DNA from: SIG565 sp045646145
GTDB lineage: Bacteria; Bacillota; Clostridia; Oscillospirales; Acutalibacteraceae
Length of the DNA: 46,709 nt
Reading direction: 5' to 3'
Assembly: GCA_045646145.1 (NCBI GenBank)
Contig: JAZRKE010000038.1
Location: forward strand, 1 to 46,709
Shown here: piece by piece, positions 31,811 through 38,918 of the stretch
Layout: the number at the start of each line of letters is the position of its first letter
Position numbering within the stretch: the first letter of the stretch is position 1
Notes under the pieces: generated by a model
Seen by the model: only the letters and a program-made list of their open reading frames with translations
The model's database searches: none
What the model was told of the DNA's origin: nothing
Program-made: the position numbers and the translations under genes

Positions 31811-32473
31811 ATGGGAAAGCTTATTGTTATTGAGGGTCTTGACGGTTGCGGTAAATCAACCCAGCTTGAATTACTGCCCAAAAGACTTGCCGAAAAAGGT
31901 ATAGATGTTAAAAGTGTTTCCTTCCCCGATTATGAAAGCGATTCGAGTGCGCTTATTAAAATGTATTTAGGCGGACAGTTCGGAAGTAAACCTACAGATG
32001 TTAATGCCTTCGCGGCATCCTGCTTTTACGCTGTGGACCGTTTCGCATCTTATAAAACGAACTGGGGACAGTTTTATCAAAGTGGAGGCACGGTTATTGC
32101 AGGAAGATACACCACCTCGAACGCCGTTCATCAGGCATCGAAGCTTGACAGTTCTCAGTGGGAGGATTTCCTCTCTTGGCTTTATGATTTCGAATATAAC
32201 AAGGTAGGAATACCAAAGCCCGATATGGTAATTTTCCTCGATATGCCGACCGATGTTTCTCAGAAATTATTAGCGCAGCGCTATAGTGGGGACGAAAACA
32301 AAAAAGATATTCATGAAAAGGACGTGCAGTATCTGAGGCACTGCCGTGAAGCCGCTTTATTTACCGCGAAATTTTCGGATTGGCAGATTGTAACCTGTGC
32401 CGAGAATGATGAACCGCGCAGTATTGAGGATATTTCAGACGATATTTTAGATAAGGTGTTGACTTTGTTTTAA
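31811..32473 (+). CDS. tmk: dTMP kinase
   Basis: 220 residues from ATG 31811 (TGGAG 9-10 bases upstream). P-loop IEGLDGCGKSTQLELLPKRL, then DRFASYKTNW, VIAGRYTTSNAVHQ (the DR[YF]/GRYTxSN substrate motif) and a lid with QRYSGDENKKDIHEKD. Somewhat divergent from Bacillus Tmk, with a longer central part, but all motifs are there. It phosphorylates dTMP made by ThyX. Its TAA overlaps the ATG of the next gene (TAATG). Confidence 0.93.
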   Translation: MGKLIVIEGLDGCGKSTQLELLPKRLAEKGIDVKSVSFPDYESDSSALIKMYLGGQFGSKPTDVNAFAASCFYAVDRFASYKTNWGQFYQSGGTVIAGRYTTSNAVHQASKLDSSQWEDFLSWLYDFEYNKVGIPKPDMVIFLDMPTDVSQKLLAQRYSGDENKKDIHEKDVQYLRHCREAALFTAKFSDWQIVTCAENDEPRSIEDISDDILDKVLTLF

Positions 32474-33012
32474 TGATTTACTTAATGTTAGCCGATGGCT
32501 TTGAAGAAATTGAAGCGCTTACCCCTCTTGATATACTGCGCAGAGCAGGAATTGAAATAAAAACCGTTGGTGTTACAGGCAAAACCGTAATAGGAGCGCA
32601 CTCTATACTCGTTGTTGCCGATATTTTGGCAGACGATATTATTTTAGAGAATATGTCAGCTATAATCTTACCGGGCGGTATGCCAGGTACGCTTAACCTT
32701 AAAAACGATAAGCGTGTAGAAAATGCTGTGCTCTATGCCGCAGAAAAGGGTTTACTTATTGCCGCTATCTGCGCCGCGCCCTCAATTCTCGGCCGATTGG
32801 GACTACTCAAATCGAAAGAGGCTGTTTGCTTCCCCGGATTTGAAGATGAACTTACAGGTGCTAAAATTTTGGATAAAAAGGTAGCACTCAGCGGTAACAT
32901 TATAACCGCCGCGGGAGCAGGTGTTGCGGCAGAGTTTAGCTTTAAGATTTTAAGCTATTTAAAAGGCACCGAAACCGCAGAAGAACTTAAAAAAACAATG
33001 CTATACATTTAG
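32473..33012 (+). CDS. DJ-1/PfpI-family protein (YajL/ThiJ-like)
   Basis: 179 residues: LADGFEEIEALTPLDILRRAGI (conserved Glu), IILPGGMPGTLNLKND, nucleophile elbow IAAICAAPSILGRLGLL (Cys ~99), FPGFEDELTGAKILDKKVALSGNIITAAGAGVAAEFSFKIL. Family members are glyoxalase-III/deglycase-like or redox chaperones; mgsA, the source of methylglyoxal, lies ~6 kb away, which is suggestive at best. Coupled to tmk. Confidence 0.93.
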   Translation: MIYLMLADGFEEIEALTPLDILRRAGIEIKTVGVTGKTVIGAHSILVVADILADDIILENMSAIILPGGMPGTLNLKNDKRVENAVLYAAEKGLLIAAICAAPSILGRLGLLKSKEAVCFPGFEDELTGAKILDKKVALSGNIITAAGAGVAAEFSFKILSYLKGTETAEELKKTMLYI

Positions 33013-33023
33013 GGTGAAAAAAT

Positions 33024-34181
33024 ATGGATGAAAATTATAATATAACTGAATTTAACCCCGAAAAAAGAACCAAAAAGCACAAGAAAATGCCCCATTGGCT
33101 ACGAATCTCAATCTGGATTCTCTCCATTGTTGTGTCGGCAGTGCTCATTTCTACCGTAATTATTATTGGCACAGCAGAATACCTAGGCATAGGTCCGGGC
33201 AGAGGTGTTAAATGCACCGTCGAAATTGAAAAAGGTATGTCAACCTCTCAGATTGCCGCCGAGCTTAAAAGCAGCGGCGCAATAGGTAACGAACTTGCCT
33301 TCAGAATTTTCTCGCGACTCAAAGGTTATGACGGCAAATATTCCTACGGTGTTTACACCTTTAATAACGAAATAGGCTATAATGATTTAGCCAAAAAGCT
33401 TATGAGTGAAGGTCAGAAGGCCGAAACCGTAACGGTGGTAATACCCGAAGGTACAGGTATTAACGATTACACCAAAAATGTAAATGGTAAGGACGTAACG
33501 GTGCCGGGAATTGCCACTCTGCTTGAGAATGCAGGGGTCTGCAAAAAGACCGACTTTTTAGCCGCACTTGATAAGGTTTCTATGGATTCAAAGCTTTTAT
33601 CCTCAGCTAATAAAACTCAAACTTATTATGCCCTTGAGGGTTACCTTTTCCCTGAAACCTATAATTTCTATTCATATGATTCTAAAGAATGTGCGGTTTT
33701 AGCGGTTGAGAAAATGCTTAAGGAGACCGAGAAGCGCATCACCGAGGATATGTATAAAAAGGCTGAGAGTATGGGCAGAAATATGAACGAAATACTCACC
33801 ATTGCCTCCATTATACAGATGGAATCGGGACTTAACACTACTGATATGCCTGGCGTTGCGGCAGTTTTCTATAACCGCCTTAACAGCGCAGATTTTTCCA
33901 CCCTTGGTTCTTCACCGACCTGTTATTATGGTGACTCATTTAAAAAGGATGACGGCAGATATAACACCTACAATATTAAGGGATTACCGCCAGGACCCTT
34001 ATGCTCACCCGGTATTGCCGCTATTAATGCAGCGCTGAATCCTACGGAAAATTCACCCTACTATTACTTTGTAACCGATAGCACCGGTAAATTCTATTTC
34101 CACAAAACTCTCGCAGAGCAAAACGCCACAATTAACCGTTTAAAAAAGGACAAAAACTGGATTTATGAATACTTCAACTAA
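33024..34181 (+). CDS. mltG: Endolytic murein transglycosylase MltG
   Basis: 385 residues. Basic cytosolic start, one membrane segment (ISIWILSIVVSAVLISTVIIIG, ~28-50), a LysM-like subdomain (IEKGMSTSQIAAELKSSGAI..FRIFSRL), and the YceG catalytic domain with YALEGYLFPETYNF, ILTIASIIQMESG, PGVAAVFYNRL, GSSPTCYYG, YNTYNIKGLPPGPLCSPGIAAINAALNP, YYYFVTDSTGKFYFHKTLAEQNA. It cuts new glycan strands in the periplasm-like space. The last 17 bases overlap the U32 gene. Confidence 0.94.
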   Translation: MDENYNITEFNPEKRTKKHKKMPHWLRISIWILSIVVSAVLISTVIIIGTAEYLGIGPGRGVKCTVEIEKGMSTSQIAAELKSSGAIGNELAFRIFSRLKGYDGKYSYGVYTFNNEIGYNDLAKKLMSEGQKAETVTVVIPEGTGINDYTKNVNGKDVTVPGIATLLENAGVCKKTDFLAALDKVSMDSKLLSSANKTQTYYALEGYLFPETYNFYSYDSKECAVLAVEKMLKETEKRITEDMYKKAESMGRNMNEILTIASIIQMESGLNTTDMPGVAAVFYNRLNSADFSTLGSSPTCYYGDSFKKDDGRYNTYNIKGLPPGPLCSPGIAAINAALNPTENSPYYYFVTDSTGKFYFHKTLAEQNATINRLKKDKNWIYEYFN

Positions 34182-35403
34182 AAAGATAAAACTGCCCGAG
34201 CTGCTCTGCCCCGCTGGCGACTTAACAAGACTTAAAGCGGCGGTAGATTTTGGCGCAGATGCCGTATATCTTGCGGGGGAAGAGTTCGGTATGCGAACTG
34301 CTGCTTCCAATTTCGGCAAGGAAGACCTTAAAAAAGGCATAGAATATGCACACGAAAGAGGCGTTAAGGTGCATATAGCCTGTAACACCCTGCCGCATAA
34401 CGAGGAAATTCCGCGTCTCCCCGAATTTTTAGAATATCTGAATGAAATCGGCGCAGATGCCATAATTTCTGCCGATATCGGCACTATGGAATTAGTTAAA
34501 AAATATGCACCTCGGTGTGAGTTACACGCATCTGTTCAATCGGGAATTGTTAACTATCTTACGGCAAATGCCTTTTATGATATGGGTGCGAAGCGCGTTG
34601 TACTCGCACGTGAATTATCCCTTTCAGAGATTGCCGAAATTCGCGCAAAAACACCTAAAGAACTCGAGCTCGAGGCCTTTGTTCACGGTGCTATGTGTGT
34701 ATCCTTTTCGGCTCGGTGTCTGCTTTCCAGCTATATGACTGGCAGAGATGCCAACCGAGGCGACTGCGCTCAGCCTTGCCGTTGGAGTTATTCCCTTATG
34801 GAAGAGAAACGCCCCGGTCAGCACTTTGACATTACCCAAACCGATAAGGGCACTTATATACTGAATGCCAACGATTTGTGTATGGCTGAGCATTTAAAAG
34901 AAATGTGCGAGGCAGGTGTTGACAGTATTAAAATCGAAGGCAGAGCAAAATCACACTATTATGTGGCGGTTGTTACAAATGCCTATCGTGGCGCTGTAGA
35001 CTCCCTTAAAAATGCAGGGGATAATTGGGTTCTTCCCTCTTGGGTTACCGAAGAGCTTAACAAAATAAGCCACCGCACCTACTCCACAGGCTTTTATTTC
35101 GGCGCGCCCAAAAATGCACAAACCTATAAGGATGCAGGTTATATACGCGACTACTGTGTTGCCGCAGTAATTGAAGGCTATGAGGACGGTAAGATTATTG
35201 CCACACTCAAAAATAAATTTCTGCTTGGTCAGGAATTCGACTGCTTAGAACCCGGCAGTGTACCCTTTACGGTTAAATGTGATAAACTGTTCAACGAAAA
35301 AGACGAGGCTATAGATTCTGCGCCAAGTCCAATGATGATAGTTAAAATTCCATTTGAACATGAAATTAAAAAAGGCTCTTTACTCAGAATTAAATCAATT
35401 TAA
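34165..35403 (+). CDS. U32-family protein (TrhP/YrrO-like tRNA hydroxylation factor)
   Basis: 412 residues: PELLCPAGDLTRLKAAVDFGADAVYLAGEEFGMR, ISADIGTMELVKKY, FVHGAMCVSFSARCLLSSYMTGRDANRGDCAQPCRWSY (family Cys cluster), ILNANDLCMAEHLKEMCEAGVDSIKIEGRAKSHYYVAVVTNAYR. Called peptidase U32, but studied members (TrhP) take part in prephenate-dependent 5-hydroxyuridine formation in tRNA. The mltG-U32 order recalls Bacillus yrrL...yrrN-yrrO. Last gene of the thyX unit; the N-terminus is read inside the mltG end. Confidence 0.9.
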   Translation: MNTSTKKIKLPELLCPAGDLTRLKAAVDFGADAVYLAGEEFGMRTAASNFGKEDLKKGIEYAHERGVKVHIACNTLPHNEEIPRLPEFLEYLNEIGADAIISADIGTMELVKKYAPRCELHASVQSGIVNYLTANAFYDMGAKRVVLARELSLSEIAEIRAKTPKELELEAFVHGAMCVSFSARCLLSSYMTGRDANRGDCAQPCRWSYSLMEEKRPGQHFDITQTDKGTYILNANDLCMAEHLKEMCEAGVDSIKIEGRAKSHYYVAVVTNAYRGAVDSLKNAGDNWVLPSWVTEELNKISHRTYSTGFYFGAPKNAQTYKDAGYIRDYCVAAVIEGYEDGKIIATLKNKFLLGQEFDCLEPGSVPFTVKCDKLFNEKDEAIDSAPSPMMIVKIPFEHEIKKGSLLRIKSI

Positions 35404-35415
35404 TATGTTTTATAA

Positions 35416-35454
35416 ACCGCCTTTAAGTTAATACTAATTTAAGGCGGTGTTTTT
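35416..35454 (+). terminator. Hairpin at the U32 end that also holds the PBP ribosome binding site
   Basis: Stem ACCGCCTT / AAGGCGGT (35416-35448) followed by GTTTTT and the ATG of the next gene at 35455. It looks like an intrinsic terminator of the thyX unit. The 3' arm AAGGCGGTG is also the only Shine-Dalgarno-like sequence for the PBP, so a folded hairpin would hide it. Confidence 0.65.
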
Positions 35455-37059
35455 ATGTCAAAAAATTTCAAGTTTAGAATTATAATATGCTTTTGCCTTA
35501 TTATCACGCTGTTTTTTACCTGTATAACAAGAATTTTTATAATTAATAACTCCGGATATTCGGTTGTAGCAGCGCAGAACAATACCTATCGGTTTAATCT
35601 GGCAAGGGTGAGAAGCACAATATTCGACTGCAATATGCAGCCCATTACCAATGCCCTTACCAAGACGGTCGCCGTATTCACCCCATGCGAAACTGCCATT
35701 GCAGCGGCTTCTGAGATTAAAAACAGTAGCGAAAAAGAAAGAATTTTGCTTAGCCTAAAAAAAGGCACACCCGCTTTTTTAGAGGTTGATGAGCCAATAG
35801 ATGCTTTCGGTGTTTACTGCTCGAAGGTTTATGTGAACACTCCTAAGAATATGATATGTCCTCAACTAATTGGCTATCTTGACAGCGATGGACACGGGGT
35901 TACAGGAATACAAAAAGAATATGATGAATTGCTTTTCAGTTCCGAGTATCACTCGGTAGCCTTGGTTGTTGATGCGCTGAGGAATGTGCTAAGCGGTGAA
36001 GAGATCAGTGAGCAATTTAACGAAAATGTCGTAAACAGCGGAATTGCCCTTACTATAAATTCAGATATACAAAACCTCACTCTATCAGCTATGGAAAATG
36101 TGGTAAGTGGCGCCGCCGTTGTTACCGAGCTTGGTACAGGCAAAATCCGAGCAATGGTAAGTGTTCCTGAATTTGATGCCGCTATGCCCGCCGATTTTTT
36201 AAGCCATGAAAACTCGCCTTTCTTAAATAAATGTATTTCAGCTTATAATGTTGGCTCGGTGTTTAAGCCATGTGTTGCTGCGGCGGCTCTCGAAAAAGGC
36301 GGATTTCAGAATTTCAGCGTTAACTGTGTAGGACATAACAGTATTGCAGGGCACACCTTTAACTGCCACAAGCTCTCAGGCCACGGCGCCACAAATCTTA
36401 AAGATGCTCTGGCCTACTCCTGCAACTCTTTCTTCTATAATATTTCTGTAAAACTCGGTGCCGATGCCATTTATAATATGGCGTCTTCATTGGGTTTTGG
36501 AAGTAACTATGAAATTGCAAAGGGCATAGCCCTTAGCGGCAGCCTTACAGGCATTGACGCGCTACGCTCAAATCAAAGAACTCTAGTAAACTTAAGTATC
36601 GGTCAGGGGAAATTACTGTTAAGCCCCGTAGCACTGATATCCCTTTATGAAGCAATTGCCTGTGGCGGAATTTATTATCCTCAAACCGTAATTGAGGGTA
36701 CTGTTAAAAACGGAGCAATAACCGAGCGCAACAAAGCTGTGCCTGTCAGGGTTATGTCAGAAAAATCGGCGAACAAATTAAAAGAAAATCTTAAAGCTGT
36801 TACCAAGTACGGTACAGGTACTGCCGCCTCTCCTTCGCTTACCACCGCGGCCGGAAAAACCGCCACCGCCGAAACAGGTTGGCAAAAAAACGGAGTAATT
36901 ATAAAAAACTCTTGGTTTTGCGGATTTTTCCCTGCAGATAACCCTAAATACGCCGTGGCCATTCTTATTGAGGATTCAAAGGGTGGCGACGATGTTGCAG
37001 CTCCTGTTTTTGCAAAAATTGCCGATAGCATAACTTTGTTAGAAAATTCAAAAAAGTAA
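35455..37059 (+). CDS. Class B penicillin-binding protein (transpeptidase)
   Basis: 534 residues. N-terminal membrane anchor (FRIIICFCLIITLFFTCITRIFII), a pedestal domain (N..RFNLARVRSTIFDCNMQPITN; GVTGIQKEYDELL), and a transpeptidase domain with SVFKP (SxxK, catalytic Ser), YSCNS (SxN) and GKTATAETG where most PBPs have KTG. It is shorter than SpoVD/PBP2x and lacks PASTA domains. It cross-links peptidoglycan. Whether it serves division, elongation or sporulation cannot be told; the pedestal start resembles SpoVD/FtsI types. Confidence 0.88.
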   Translation: MSKNFKFRIIICFCLIITLFFTCITRIFIINNSGYSVVAAQNNTYRFNLARVRSTIFDCNMQPITNALTKTVAVFTPCETAIAAASEIKNSSEKERILLSLKKGTPAFLEVDEPIDAFGVYCSKVYVNTPKNMICPQLIGYLDSDGHGVTGIQKEYDELLFSSEYHSVALVVDALRNVLSGEEISEQFNENVVNSGIALTINSDIQNLTLSAMENVVSGAAVVTELGTGKIRAMVSVPEFDAAMPADFLSHENSPFLNKCISAYNVGSVFKPCVAAAALEKGGFQNFSVNCVGHNSIAGHTFNCHKLSGHGATNLKDALAYSCNSFFYNISVKLGADAIYNMASSLGFGSNYEIAKGIALSGSLTGIDALRSNQRTLVNLSIGQGKLLLSPVALISLYEAIACGGIYYPQTVIEGTVKNGAITERNKAVPVRVMSEKSANKLKENLKAVTKYGTGTAASPSLTTAAGKTATAETGWQKNGVIIKNSWFCGFFPADNPKYAVAILIEDSKGGDDVAAPVFAKIADSITLLENSKK

Positions 37060-37069
37060 AAAAGAGTTA

Positions 37070-37097
37070 TTGACAATATCAAAATTTATGGTATAAT
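37070..37097 (+). promoter_or_regulatory. tRNA promoter
   Basis: TTGACA (37070-37075), 16-base spacer, TATAAT (37092-37097); 16 bases before the tRNA. Confidence 0.88.
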
Positions 37098-37113
37098 AAC
37101 TTAGTGCTGATAC

Positions 37114-37190
37114 GGACCAGTAGCTCAGTTGGTTAGAGCAACCGGCTCATAACCGGTCGGTCCGGGGTTCGAGTCCCTGCTGGTCCACCA
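37114..37190 (+). tRNA. tRNA with CAU anticodon (Ile2 or elongator Met)
   Basis: 77 bases: acceptor GGACCAG/CTGGTCC, D-arm TAGCTCAGTTGGTTAGAGC, anticodon loop CTCATAA, T-arm GGGGTTCGAGTCCC(T), encoded ACCA. C4-G69 and C5-G68 pairs and the GGACC start resemble Bacillus tRNA-Ile2, whose C34 is changed to lysidine by TilS; elongator Met remains possible. Its last 14 bases are repeated at 37332-37345. Confidence 0.93.
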
Positions 37191-37290
37191 GTATTAGCTA
37201 TTATTTTTAGAAAGCGATTTCTATTAAGATACATAGAATAGCGAGTTCCGCTTCAAGCTTCACATCCTCGCTTTCAGCGACAGGGACTTT
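37177..37290 (+). repeat. 114-bp direct repeat, first copy (includes tRNA 3' end)
   Basis: The last 14 bases of the CAU tRNA plus 100 bases downstream. It recurs at 37332-37445 with only two visible mismatches. Period 155 bases. Confidence 0.9.
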
Positions 37291-37302
37291 CGTGTGAAAA
37301 AC

Positions 37303-37321
37303 GCTCCACCGGAGCCTTTTT
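37303..37321 (+). terminator. Terminator between the two 114-bp repeats
   Basis: GCTCC-ACC-GGAGC followed by CTTTTT. It probably ends the CAU-tRNA transcript. Confidence 0.65.
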
Positions 37322-37331
37322 CAAGACGAAA

Positions 37332-37445
37332 CTGCTGGTCCACCAGTATTAGCTATTATTTTTAGAAAGCGATTTCTATTAAGATACATAGAATAGCGAG
37401 TTCCGCTTCAAGCTTCGCATCCTCCCTTTCAGCGACAGGGACTTT
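37332..37445 (+). repeat. 114-bp direct repeat, second copy (orphan tRNA 3' end)
   Basis: Begins with CTGCTGGTCCACCA, the end of the CAU tRNA, without the rest of the gene, and ends 12 bases before tRNA-Trp. Confidence 0.9.
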
Positions 37446-37457
37446 AAAACTTAATAT

Positions 37458-37533
37458 AGGGGTATAGCTCAGTTGGTAGAGCATTGGTCTCCAAAACCAA
37501 GTGGCGAGGGTTCGAGCCCTTCTGCCCCTGCCA
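37458..37533 (+). tRNA. tRNA-Trp (CCA)
   Basis: 76 bases: acceptor AGGGGTA/TGCCCCT, D-arm AGCTCAGTTGGTAGAGC, anticodon CCA in TCTCCAAA, T-arm GAGGGTTCGAGCCCTTC, discriminator G and encoded CCA. No clear own promoter; it may be read from the tRNA upstream. Confidence 0.97.
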
Positions 37534-37537
37534 AAAA
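37511..37537 (+). repeat. tRNA-Trp 3' end, original copy of a 27-bp duplication
   Basis: The T-loop to CCA plus five A are repeated exactly at 37732-37758, 221 bases downstream. Confidence 0.92.
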
Positions 37538-37573
37538 TACGGATATCACTTTTTTGTGGTCTCCGTATTTTTT
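37533..37573 (+). terminator. tRNA-Trp terminator (repeated module)
   Basis: AATACGGA..CAC / GTG..TCCGTATT followed by six T. The same hairpin type recurs at 38026-38066 (decayed) and 39712-39750. Confidence 0.85.
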
Positions 37574-37582
37574 ATTTGAAAT

Positions 37583-37731
37583 GCGAACCCGAGGCACTTG
37601 GAAAGTGCCGGGTGAGGTTGCGACCGCCGCCGGTGGCGGATGACGTGAGCAAAACGAAGCGCCGCGGTCGAAAGTTGTAGGCGCTCCAAGCCTAAACAAC
37701 TTTCGGGCACCGCAAGAGGGGTGTGAAACAC
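37583..37731. other. GC-rich, strongly folded non-coding segment
   Basis: About 150 bases clearly richer in G+C than the flanks, with no codon-like structure. Three strong folds: ACCCG-A-GGCACTT-GGA-AAGTGCC-GGGT; CGACCGC...GCGGTCG enclosing CGCC-GGT-GGCG; CGAAAGTTGT-AGGC...GCCT-AA-ACAACTTTCG. It lies between the two copies of the tRNA-Trp end. It may be a structured RNA or a small palindromic element; no known family recognised. Confidence 0.6.
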
Positions 37732-37758
37732 TTCGAGCCCTTCTGCCCCTGCCAAAAA
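37732..37758 (+). repeat. Orphan duplicate of the tRNA-Trp 3' end
   Basis: Exact 27-bp copy of 37511-37537 ending in CCA plus A-run; it runs straight into modular repeat C. Confidence 0.92.
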
Positions 37759-37965
37759 AATCGACAAGTAGAAACTTGTCGATTTTTTTATCCATTGCGA
37801 AAGCAATGGTATATCATCAAGGGCGGCTTAATGCCGCCCTTGCATCTCATCACACCTTTAGGTGTGTATCAAAAACCGTTTTCGCAATAATGATATACAA
37901 TTCCTACGGAATTGATGATATGGAAGACTTCGTCTTGATGATATACACGGCTTTTCCGTGATTTA
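37754..37965. repeat. Modular hairpin repeat, copy C (inverted relative to A and B)
   Basis: About 212 bases with the plan of copies A and B read from the other strand. Terminator stem ATCGACAAGT / ACTTGTCGAT, then CCATTGC-GAAA-GCAATGG, TATATCATCA, AAGGGCGGC-TTAAT-GCCGCCCTT, CACACCT-TTA-AGGTGTG, core AAAACCGTTTTCGCAATAAT, then CAATTCC-TAC-GGAATTG, AAGAC-TTC-GTCTT and CACGG-CTTTT-CCGTG with GATGATAT spacers, and the end TGATTTA (TAAATCA reversed). Relative to the neighbouring tRNA end the orientation is the same as in copy B. Confidence 0.85.
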
Positions 37966-38025
37966 TGTAATAATTCGAATTAATACGCAAATAAAACATA
38001 AAAAATCCTTTTATAATCCTTACAC

Positions 38026-38170
38026 AATAATACGGTTATCACTTTTTGTGGTATCAGTAATTTTTATTATAAATTCCAATAATTAAAAATTTTTCTAAAA
38101 AGTTGAAATTCAGTAATATTTTAGAGTTTTTATTTACTTAATAAGTAAATAATGGTATCATATACTAAAG
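38026..38170 (+). promoter_or_regulatory. Promoter/operator module, copy 1
   Basis: The gap 37966-38263 is AT-rich and non-coding. Its 38026-38170 part resembles 39712-39855: a hairpin like the tRNA-Trp terminator, then AT-rich sequence, then the palindrome ATTTACTT-N3-AAGTAAAT (38132-38150) and TGG-TATCAT (38153-38161), an extended -10. The palindrome covers the -35 region and spacer, as expected for a repressor site. The next gene starts ~100 bases further on. Confidence 0.6.
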
Positions 38171-38263
38171 GTAGTTTTTAAAAGAAAATTAAAATATTGA
38201 TTTATCAATGGAATCTTTTATTAACATATAAAACTCTGTGAACATATTAAAGGTGAATTACAT

Positions 38264-38728
38264 TTGAGTAAAAACAAAATCATAAAAATAATTTTTATCA
38301 TCCTTGTAACTGTACTTGTTCTCTTCGCTTTTATGAATATAGCCCCTAAATGTATTTTCCTTTCCCCTTTGTGTTATACTGACAATAAAAATTTATCCCA
38401 ACATGAAAATTATTTTATCAAAAAAATCGTATTGGAAGCGGTAGAAGAGCGTTTTTCAAGTTTCGCAGATGCTTCGAGTCATATTGACGAAACCACCGCA
38501 ACGAATCTTGAAGTTATACAGCTTGATAAAAATGTGAAAAATCGTAAACATGTTTTTATATTCATCAATTCAGATTTTATGGATTCCGTTACGAAAACCG
38601 ATAGCGGATATTCAGTAAGGGTACAAACACATTTTATGGAAACTGTTTCCGATGATTGCATTTACGAAATTCATCTTTCAAGTAGTGATAATGGATATAT
38701 GGTAACCTACTTTGGGCTTGATCCATAA
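38264..38728 (+). CDS. Membrane-anchored protein of unknown function
   Basis: 154 residues from TTG 38264, preceded by AAAGGTG at 8 bases. Basic N-terminus, one membrane segment (IIFIILVTVLVLFAFMNIA, 8-27), then an external domain of ~125 residues with KNRKHVFIFINSDFMDSVTK, SGYSVRVQTHFMETVSDDCIYEIHLSSSDNGYMVTYFG, which looks like one alpha/beta unit with two cysteines. No family recognised. Regulated by the palindrome-bearing promoter upstream, like the esterase gene at 39870. Confidence 0.7.
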   Translation: MSKNKIIKIIFIILVTVLVLFAFMNIAPKCIFLSPLCYTDNKNLSQHENYFIKKIVLEAVEERFSSFADASSHIDETTATNLEVIQLDKNVKNRKHVFIFINSDFMDSVTKTDSGYSVRVQTHFMETVSDDCIYEIHLSSSDNGYMVTYFGLDP

Positions 38729-38864
38729 GTACAATTTTTGATATTTTACATATAGCAAAATTCAGGAAATCTTAAGAATCAAAGGTTAATCTTTTTATCG
38801 CTTTTGTTTTCATTTTGGCACTCGACATTAATTGAATTTAACAGTTAGTTCAGTACATTAAAAA

Positions 38865-38892
38865 ACATTAATATTTAATCTAATATTAATGT
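38865..38892. promoter_or_regulatory. Palindrome before the lysozyme gene
   Basis: Perfect 11-bp arms ACATTAATATT / AATATTAATGT around TAATCT, 26 bases before the TTG start. No T-run follows, so an operator or an mRNA hairpin is more likely than a terminator. Confidence 0.5.
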
Positions 38893-38918
38893 AATGCACG
38901 CGAAAAGGAAGTGGTAAT

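Noticed and set aside
37469..37806. Minus-strand ORFs of 86-108 codons over the tRNA-Trp region
   Set aside because: They overlap a tRNA, its terminator and a folded GC-rich segment, so they are spurious.
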